Shown: positions 7,697 to 12,684 of the stretch, one piece after another
Position numbering within the stretch: the stretch's first letter is position 1
Layout of the letters: each line of letters begins with the position of its first letter
Assembly: GCA_947177115.1 (NCBI GenBank)
Contig: CAMWTG010000052.1
Span: forward strand, 1-12,684
Direction of reading: 5' to 3'
Length of the DNA stretch: 12,684 nucleotides
DNA from: an uncultured Clostridia bacterium
GTDB taxonomy: Bacteria; Bacillota; Clostridia; Oscillospirales; Oscillospiraceae
Made by a program: the position numbers and the translations under genes
Notes under the pieces: model-generated
Told to the model about the DNA's origin: nothing
Database searches by the model: none
Seen by the model: only the letters and a program-made list of their open reading frames with translations

Positions 7697-9100
7697 ATGA
7701 AGCCATTTCTTTCAAAAAAATTTTTGCTGACCACGTCTATAGCCCGGACATTGTATTGGGACTATGCGGCGAAGCAGCCCATCATCGACTACCACTGCCA
7801 CATTGACCCGAGGGAGATCTATGAGGACCGGCGGTTTGAGGATTTAGCCCAGCTGTGGCTGGGCGGAGACCACTACAAATGGCGGTTGCTGCGGGCGAAT
7901 GGTGTGGAAGAAAAGTATGTCACCGGAGACGCAGACGGCTGGGAGAAATTCCGGCGGTTTGCGGCGGTGCTGCCGAAAGCTATTGGCAACCCTATGGTCC
8001 ACTGGTGCCACCTGGAGCTGAAGAACTACTTCGGCTGGGAGGGATTTCTGTGCGAGGAGACTGCCCGGGAGGTTTGGGAGCTCTGCAATGAAAAATTGCG
8101 TGATGATCCGGATTTTACCGCCAGGGGCTTTGTTCTCCGCAGCAATGTGGAGATGATTGGCACTACGGATGACCCCTGCGACAGCCTGGAGTGGCACGAG
8201 AAGCTGGCGGCAGATGAGAGCTTTCCGGTAAAGGTTTGCCCCACCTTCCGCCCGGACAAGGCGCTGCAGCTCCACAAACCAGGCTTTGCGGCGTACATTC
8301 AAAAGCTGTCAGAGACTGTAGGTTATCCTCTCAATACCGTGGAGGATGTGAAGCGCGCCCTGTCGGATCGCATTGCCTATTTTGCCGGCCACGGCTGTCG
8401 TGCGGCGGATCACGGGTTGGACTACGTCAGCTTCCGGCGTCTCCCGGAAATCGGACTGAATCTGGGGTTCCAACATGCTATGTCCGGCGGGGAAATCACC
8501 GTAGAGGGGGCCGAGGCGTGGCAGACCGAACTGCTGCTCCACTGCGCCGGAGAGTATGCCCGGCGAGGGATGGTGATGCAGCTCCACTACTCCTGTCTGC
8601 GCAACCCCAACTCCCGCGCTTTCGCATCCTTAGGGCCGGATACGGGCTTTGACTGCATCGCCCTGACGAACAGCGGCGGCGCACTGGCGAAGCTGCTGGA
8701 TGAACTGGAGAAAACGGACAGCCTGCCCCGGACTATCCTCTACAGCCTGAACCCCGGCGACAACGCCTTTTTGGATACACTCATCGGGTCCTTCCAGGGG
8801 CCCGGCATCCCCGGCAAGCTCCAGCACGGCAGCGCCTGGTGGTTCAACGATAACAAAGCCGGCATGACGGAGCATCTGACCAGCCTTGCCAACCAAGGCC
8901 TGCTGGGCAATTTCATCGGGATGCTCACCGACTCCCGCAGCTTTCTCAGCTATGCCCGGCATGAGTATTTCCGGAGGATTCTCTGCAATCTGCTGGGCGA
9001 CTGGGCCGAGAATGGGGAGTATCCCAACGATCCGGCTCTGCTGGGCAGTTTGGTGGAGGATATCTGCTATAAAAACGCCAAACGGTACTTCAACTTATAA
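7697..9100 (+). CDS. uxaC: Glucuronate isomerase (uronate isomerase)
   Basis: Converts D-glucuronate to D-fructuronate, and usually D-galacturonate to D-tagaturonate, in the cytoplasm: the first step of hexuronate use. The 467 residues match the family length. Family marks are YHCHIDP (H33, H35), GGDHYKWRLLRANGV (56-70), GTTDDP (155-160), QLHYSC (295-300), NPGDN (352-356), QHGSAWWFND (376-385) and LTDSRSF (410-416). This is the amidohydrolase-like barrel in which the HxH histidines lie at the first strand. The start is set by AAAAGGGG ending 8 bases before the ATG, right after the GH78 stop. It links glycosidases to uronate catabolism, so glucuronic acid (or galacturonic acid) is likely a released product. 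High confidence. Confidence 0.95.
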   Translation: MKPFLSKKFLLTTSIARTLYWDYAAKQPIIDYHCHIDPREIYEDRRFEDLAQLWLGGDHYKWRLLRANGVEEKYVTGDADGWEKFRRFAAVLPKAIGNPMVHWCHLELKNYFGWEGFLCEETAREVWELCNEKLRDDPDFTARGFVLRSNVEMIGTTDDPCDSLEWHEKLAADESFPVKVCPTFRPDKALQLHKPGFAAYIQKLSETVGYPLNTVEDVKRALSDRIAYFAGHGCRAADHGLDYVSFRRLPEIGLNLGFQHAMSGGEITVEGAEAWQTELLLHCAGEYARRGMVMQLHYSCLRNPNSRAFASLGPDTGFDCIALTNSGGALAKLLDELEKTDSLPRTILYSLNPGDNAFLDTLIGSFQGPGIPGKLQHGSAWWFNDNKAGMTEHLTSLANQGLLGNFIGMLTDSRSFLSYARHEYFRRILCNLLGDWAENGEYPNDPALLGSLVEDICYKNAKRYFNL

Positions 9101-9114
9101 AAGAGGGCAATAAA

Positions 9115-10194
9115 ATGAATCTGAAACTGAGAGAAAACTGCCGGTATGCCATTGCCTGCCCCACCAGTATGGGCGTGCGCATCACCCCGGAGGACCGCAT
9201 GGCGGTCCACAACAGCACCCGCTTTATCATGACATCCACCAGCGCGGAGACAAACGTGCTGAACGTGGCGTCCTCGCTAGGACGGGAGTGCCTGGCATTG
9301 ACCAAGTTTGTCAAGGACAGTCCCGTGGCGGCGTTTATCAAAGCCCAGCTTCGCGCCCGGAACATCCGTTACGAGGGTGCAGAGGTGGAGCAGGGAGACC
9401 CGTGGGGTTACCGCCACCAGTTCAACGTGGCCGACAGCGGCTTCGGGCTCCGGGGGCCCCGGGTCTGGAACGACCGGGCGGGAGAAGTGGGCCGGACGCT
9501 GAACGCTTCCGAGTTTGACATCCCCCGGATTTTCGGTCAGGAGGGCGTGGGCATCCTGCATATTTCCGGCCTCATTGCCGCCATGAGCGCGGAGACCACC
9601 GCCTGCTGTCTGGCCCTGGCAAAAGCGGCCAAGGAATACGGGACTCTGGTCAGCTTTGACCTCAACTACCGTGCCTCCTTCTGGAAGGGCCGGGAGACCG
9701 AACTGCGGGAGGCGTTCCACCAGATCGCGTCCGCCGCCGACATTTTGGTGGGCAATGAGGAGGACTTCCAGCTGTGCCTGGGCTTCACCGGCCCGGAGGC
9801 GGGCGGGAAGGACCTTGCCGGGAAGATTGAAAGCTTCAAGGGCATGGTCAGCGAGGTCAAAGCCAAGTACAGCAGCGCGAAAATCTTCGCCACCACCCTC
9901 CGGCAGGTGGTCTCCGCCAACGAACACCTCTGGGGCGCGCTGATGCTGGCGGACGGTGAGTGGATTGTAGAGGAGCCCCGGCCCATCCCAGTACTGGACC
10001 GCATCGGCGGCGGGGACGGCTTCACCGGCGGCGTACTGTACGGCGTGCTGAACGGCTGGGAGCCGGAGAAGTGCCTGCAATTCGGCTGGGCCAGCGGCGT
10101 GCTGGCGGCATCCAGTTTGAACGACTACGCCGAACCGGCGGACGAGAAGCAGATCTGGGACATTTACGCGGGTAACGCCCGGGTGCAGAGATAA
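9115..10194 (+). CDS. PfkB/ribokinase-family sugar (acid) kinase, KDG-kinase-like
   Basis: ATP-dependent kinase of the ribokinase fold. The C-terminal signature DRIGGGDGFTGG is clear; D301 is the catalytic base and the preceding glycines form the anion hole. Other family marks are FDLNYR (181-186) and VGNEEDF (212-218). The DRIGGGD form and the NDRAGE segment (119-124) resemble 2-keto-3-deoxygluconate kinases. The N-terminal Gly-Gly dyad that in most PfkB kinases sits before the substrate-binding Asn is absent: the equivalent stretch reads TSTSAETN (40-47). It lies between uxaC and gnd, so the substrate is probably a six-carbon sugar acid, either KDG (classical route) or D-gluconate (route proposed here). 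AGAGGG upstream of the ATG supports the start. Fold sure; kdgK is not assigned as symbol because the context argues for an alternative. Confidence 0.88.
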   Translation: MNLKLRENCRYAIACPTSMGVRITPEDRMAVHNSTRFIMTSTSAETNVLNVASSLGRECLALTKFVKDSPVAAFIKAQLRARNIRYEGAEVEQGDPWGYRHQFNVADSGFGLRGPRVWNDRAGEVGRTLNASEFDIPRIFGQEGVGILHISGLIAAMSAETTACCLALAKAAKEYGTLVSFDLNYRASFWKGRETELREAFHQIASAADILVGNEEDFQLCLGFTGPEAGGKDLAGKIESFKGMVSEVKAKYSSAKIFATTLRQVVSANEHLWGALMLADGEWIVEEPRPIPVLDRIGGGDGFTGGVLYGVLNGWEPEKCLQFGWASGVLAASSLNDYAEPADEKQIWDIYAGNARVQR

Positions 10195-10196
10195 AA

Positions 10197-10201
10197 GGGG
10201 G
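10197..10201 (+). promoter_or_regulatory. Ribosome binding site deciding the gnd start
   Basis: AAAAGGGGG ends only 2 bases before the ATG at 10204 but 8 bases before the ATG at 10210. The normal spacing favours 10210, and the MKKADIGLVG start agrees with the family. Confidence 0.65.
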
Positions 10202-10209
10202 ATATGACA

Positions 10210-11661
10210 ATGAAAAAAGCGGATATCGGCCTTGTGGGCCTTGCCGTCATGGGCGAAAATCTGGTAATGAACATGGAGTCCAAGGGCTTCACTGTGGCCG
10301 TGTTCAACCGAACCACGGAGAAGGTCAAAAAATTCGTGGAGGGCCGGGCCGCCGGAAAGAACATTATCGGCGCATACTCCCTGCAAGAGCTGGCGGACAG
10401 TCTGGAGAAGCCCCGGAAGATCATGATGATGGTGAAGGCCGGACAGGCGGTGGATTCTCTTATCGACCAGCTTCTCCCCATTCTGGACCCCGGCGACATC
10501 CTTATTGACGGCGGCAACAGCCACTTCCCCGATACTATCCGCCGTACCGAGTACGTGGAGAGCAAGGGCCTGCTGTACGTAGGCTGCGGAGTATCCGGCG
10601 GCGAGGAGGGGGCCCTGAACGGTCCCTCTATGATGCCTGGCGGTTCTCCGGCGGCGTGGCCCTATGTCAAGCCCATCTTCCAGGCCATCTGTGCCAAGGT
10701 GGAGGACGGCTCTCCCTGCTGCGACTGGGTGGGAGAGAACGGTGCGGGACATTTCGTGAAGATGGTCCATAACGGCATTGAGTACGGCGACATGCAGCTC
10801 ATCTGCGAGGCGTACCAGCTCATGCGGGACGGTCTGGGCCTGACCAGCGCCGAGATGCACAATATCTTCGCGGACTGGAACAAAACCGAGCTGGACAGCT
10901 ACCTCATCGAGATCACTCGGGACATTCTGGGTTATCAGGACGAAAAAGGCGAGACGGTGGTGGAGCACATTCTGGACACCGCCGGGCAGAAGGGGACCGG
11001 CAAGTGGACCGGCATAGCCGCTCTGGATGAGGGCGTGCCCCTGACGCTCATTGGCGAGGCGGTGTTCGCCCGGTGTCTGTCCGCCATGAAGGACGAGCGC
11101 GTCACTGCCGCCAAGGCGTTCCCTCGCAGTGTTCCGGCGTTCACCGGAGACAAAGCGGCATTCATCGAGAGCATCCGCAAGGCGCTGTACGCATCCAAGA
11201 TTATCTCCTACGCCCAGGGCTATACCCTCATGCGCACTGCCGCCAAGACCTACGGCTGGAATCTGAATTACGGCGGCATCGCTCTCATGTGGCGGGGCGG
11301 GTGCATCATCCGCAGCGTGTTCCTGGGCAAGATCAAGGAGGCCTATGACAAGAACCCGGAGCTGGAGAATCTGTTGCTGGACGATTATTTTGCGGAGACT
11401 ATCAAGAGTCTGATTCCCGCATGGCGGGAGGTGGCTGCCTACGCCGTCAGCGCAGGTATCCCTATGCCGGCTTTCACTGCCGCGCTGAGTTATTTCGATG
11501 GTTACACCAGCGCCAATCTCCCCGCAAACCTGCTCCAGGCCCAGCGGGACTACTTCGGGGCCCACACCTACGAGCGTACGGACGCCCCCAGAGGTCAATT
11601 TTTCCACACAAACTGGACCGGCCACGGTGGTGACACCACTGCAAACACCTATCAGGCATAA
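10210..11661 (+). CDS. gnd: 6-phosphogluconate dehydrogenase, decarboxylating
   Basis: Oxidises 6-phospho-D-gluconate to D-ribulose 5-phosphate and CO2, reducing NADP+, in the pentose phosphate pathway. The Rossmann motif GLAVMGENL (10-18) is followed by NRT (33-35), the pattern of NADP-binding forms. The substrate site shows SGGEEGALNGPS (129-140), and HFVKMVHNGIEYGD contains K184 and E191, which correspond to the catalytic Lys and Glu of known enzymes. The C-terminal RTDAPRGQFFHTNW (456-469) is the family tail that reaches the partner subunit. Length 483 matches the long (about 470-residue) dimeric form. An in-frame ATG at 10204 would add two residues but is too close to the ribosome binding site. 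It is unusual inside a hexuronate operon, where the classical route yields KDPG rather than 6-phosphogluconate. Function very sure. Confidence 0.96.
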   Translation: MKKADIGLVGLAVMGENLVMNMESKGFTVAVFNRTTEKVKKFVEGRAAGKNIIGAYSLQELADSLEKPRKIMMMVKAGQAVDSLIDQLLPILDPGDILIDGGNSHFPDTIRRTEYVESKGLLYVGCGVSGGEEGALNGPSMMPGGSPAAWPYVKPIFQAICAKVEDGSPCCDWVGENGAGHFVKMVHNGIEYGDMQLICEAYQLMRDGLGLTSAEMHNIFADWNKTELDSYLIEITRDILGYQDEKGETVVEHILDTAGQKGTGKWTGIAALDEGVPLTLIGEAVFARCLSAMKDERVTAAKAFPRSVPAFTGDKAAFIESIRKALYASKIISYAQGYTLMRTAAKTYGWNLNYGGIALMWRGGCIIRSVFLGKIKEAYDKNPELENLLLDDYFAETIKSLIPAWREVAAYAVSAGIPMPAFTAALSYFDGYTSANLPANLLQAQRDYFGAHTYERTDAPRGQFFHTNWTGHGGDTTANTYQA

Positions 11662-11662
11662 G

Positions 11663-11667
11663 GGAGG
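11663..11667 (+). promoter_or_regulatory. Ribosome binding site deciding the fructuronate reductase start
   Basis: GGAGG within AGGGAGGGG lies 7 bases before the ATG at 11675. The frame is open back to 11498, inside gnd, but only 11675 has this site and an SDR-like N-terminus. Confidence 0.75.
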
Positions 11668-11674
11668 GGAAACG

Positions 11675-12523
11675 ATGAATTTACCTCTGAAAACCGATTT
11701 ATCCGGCAAGGTTGCCGTAGTCACCGGCGCGGGCGGGGTACTGTGCAGCGTGTTCGCCAAAGCGCTGGCCGCCGCCGGGGCGAAGGTGGCATTGCTCAAC
11801 CGCACCTTTGCTAATGCGGAAGTTGTTGCGGAGGAAATCCGAGCCGGGGGAGGCACGGCGAAAGCCTACCAGTGCAACGTCCTGTCCAGAGAGGACCTGG
11901 AGCGTTGCCGGGAGGAAGTCACCCGGGATTTCGGTCCCTGCGACATCCTCATCAACGGTGCAGGCGGCAACAACGCCCGTGCCACCACCGACAAGGAGTA
12001 CTACGAGCCCGGCGACCTGGACGCGGAGACGAAATCCTTCTTCGACCTGGACCGGGAGGGCGTGGAAGCGGTGTTCAACCTCAACTTTACCGGAGTACTG
12101 CTGACCACCCAGATTTTCGCCCGTGACATGGTGGGCCGGGAAGGCTGCAATATCCTCAATATCAGCTCCATGAACGCCTACACGCCGCTGACGAAGATCC
12201 CCGCCTATTCCGGAGCCAAGGCGGCGGTATCGAACTTCACCCAGTGGCTGGCGGTGCATTTCTCCAGGGCGGGTATCCGGGTCAACGCCATTGCGCCGGG
12301 CTTCTTCTCCTGCAAGCAGAACGCCGCCCTGCTGTGGAACCCGGACGGCTCTCCCACGCCCCGCACAGAGAAAATTCTTGCGGCAACCCCCATGGGCCGA
12401 TTTGGACTGCCGGAGGAACTGCTGGGGACTTTGCTGTTCCTGCTGGATAATGACGCGGCGGGATTCATTACCGGCGTAGTCATTCCGGTGGACGGAGGCT
12501 TCAGCGCCTATTCGGGGGTGTGA
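11675..12523 (+). CDS. uxuB: SDR-family D-fructuronate reductase / D-mannonate oxidoreductase (YjmF-type UxuB)
   Basis: Short-chain dehydrogenase, 282 residues, that reduces D-fructuronate to D-mannonate after UxaC. It has the cofactor loop TGAGGVLC (17-24, with Cys where many SDRs have Gly), NGAGGNN (94-100), the catalytic S165 in NISSMNAY, and Y178 and K182 in the YxxxK motif, then PGFF (208-211) and the VDGG end (272-275). The NGAGGNN-ATT, NFTG, PGFFSCKQN and TPMGRFG stretches are those I recognise from the Firmicute YjmF-type mannonate oxidoreductases, which differ from the long-chain UxuB of E. coli. Strand two ends in LLNR with no Asp, leaning towards NADP(H). It is preceded by gnd (13-base gap) and followed 4 bases later by a LarA-like gene. 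SDR fold certain; fructuronate specificity well supported by context and motifs. Confidence 0.87.
   Translation: MNLPLKTDLSGKVAVVTGAGGVLCSVFAKALAAAGAKVALLNRTFANAEVVAEEIRAGGGTAKAYQCNVLSREDLERCREEVTRDFGPCDILINGAGGNNARATTDKEYYEPGDLDAETKSFFDLDREGVEAVFNLNFTGVLLTTQIFARDMVGREGCNILNISSMNAYTPLTKIPAYSGAKAAVSNFTQWLAVHFSRAGIRVNAIAPGFFSCKQNAALLWNPDGSPTPRTEKILAATPMGRFGLPEELLGTLLFLLDNDAAGFITGVVIPVDGGFSAYSGV
12514..12518 (+). promoter_or_regulatory. Ribosome binding site for the LarA-like gene
   Basis: GGGGG lies inside the last codons of the reductase gene, 9 bases before the ATG at 12528. An ATG at 12523 overlaps the stop but opens only a 14-codon frame. Confidence 0.5.
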
Positions 12524-12527
12524 TGGA

Positions 12528-12684
12528 ATGGAGCTGTTTGCCAAAGCAGTATCTGAAGAGAGCCTGAGCAGGGAGGAGATCAAGACCCAGCTGCTGCGCT
12601 CTCTGGAGGGCCGGACGCTGAAAAATGTACTCATTGTCCCGCCGGATTTTACCCGGTTTCATTCCAACGCAGGGTACATCACCA
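12528..12684 (+). CDS. LarA-like (DUF2088) nickel-dependent hydroxyacid racemase/epimerase, 3'-truncated
   Basis: Only the first 52 codons are in the window; the frame is open to the edge. The predicted start MELFAKAVSEESL is followed by LIVPPDFTRFHSNAGYIT-like sequence. D40-F41-T42-R43 corresponds to the DxTR motif of lactate racemase LarA, followed by the AGxIT that starts the next helix. LarA-family proteins use a nickel-pincer nucleotide cofactor to racemise or epimerise an alpha-hydroxy acid at C2. Members of the superfamily have been reported as D-gluconate 2-epimerases, interconverting D-gluconate and D-mannonate. Coming directly after a mannonate-forming reductase, that activity is the most economical guess. 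The histidines and lysine of the active site lie beyond the edge. Family fairly sure from a short fragment, substrate inferred. Confidence 0.72.
   Translation, partial: MELFAKAVSEESLSREEIKTQLLRSLEGRTLKNVLIVPPDFTRFHSNAGYIT

Noticed and set aside
11498..11674. Upstream extension of the SDR gene into gnd
   Set aside because: The extension is an out-of-frame shadow of the gnd C-terminus. A GGAGG site and the SDR N-terminus both point to 11675.
9277..11856. Open frame of 859 codons on the - strand across the kinase and gnd genes
   Set aside because: It runs opposite to two certain enzymes with full motif sets, has no recognisable domain and a low-complexity His/Val/Gly/Ala-rich composition. It is a by-product of high G+C codon bias.
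12523..12567. Short frame starting at the ATG overlapping the SDR stop codon
   Set aside because: It ends after 14 codons. The ATG at 12528 opens the LarA-like frame and has better ribosome-site spacing.
1..12684. CRISPR arrays, tRNA/rRNA genes, riboswitches, promoters and intrinsic terminators
   Set aside because: Every gap between genes is 15 bases or shorter, leaving no room for them, and no repeat-spacer pattern or RNA gene was seen inside the coding regions.

Overview
The window reads as one unbroken stretch of bacterial sugar-catabolism operon. All ten genes lie on the + strand. The gaps between them are 2 to 15 bases, most starts have a strong GGAGG-type ribosome binding site, and I see no internal terminator, regulator, RNA gene, transposase or CRISPR array. 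Most of the DNA has high G+C (about 60% in a line counted by hand). With the GGAGG sites and the enzyme families, this suggests a high-G+C gut Clostridia-type Firmicute, perhaps Oscillospiraceae. That placement is an inference; no marker gene is present.

Region 1 (2-7682) holds glycan-breakdown enzymes. In order they are the 3' part of a family GH2 glycosidase, a GH43 enzyme with two accessory C-terminal domains, a membrane-anchored SGNH (GDSL-like) esterase, a sugar phosphate isomerase/epimerase-type TIM barrel and a GH78 alpha-L-rhamnosidase. The GH43, isomerase and GH78 proteins start without a signal peptide, so they probably act in the cytoplasm on imported small oligosaccharides or plant glycosides. 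The esterase is the exception: it carries an N-terminal membrane segment, its coding sequence is lower in G+C, and an exact 14-bp direct repeat brackets it.

Region 2 (7697-12684) handles uronic acids: glucuronate isomerase (uxaC), a PfkB-family sugar acid kinase, 6-phosphogluconate dehydrogenase (gnd), an SDR-type fructuronate reductase (uxuB/YjmF type) and the first 52 codons of a LarA-like (DUF2088) nickel-dependent racemase/epimerase.

The most interesting reading is that region 2 is not the classical Ashwell route, which needs mannonate dehydratase, KDG kinase and KDPG aldolase. The gene set fits a bypass: glucuronate -> fructuronate (UxaC) -> mannonate (SDR) -> gluconate (LarA-like 2-epimerase) -> 6-phosphogluconate (PfkB kinase) -> ribulose 5-phosphate + CO2 (Gnd). 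This would explain why gnd sits here and why no uxuA or eda is visible. It is a hypothesis; genes beyond the window edges could change it. The glycosidase set (GH2 with an N-x-K motif, GH43, GH78, esterase) fits a substrate rich in rhamnose and glucuronic acid, such as arabinogalactan/gum side chains or plant glycosides, which would feed glucuronate to region 2.
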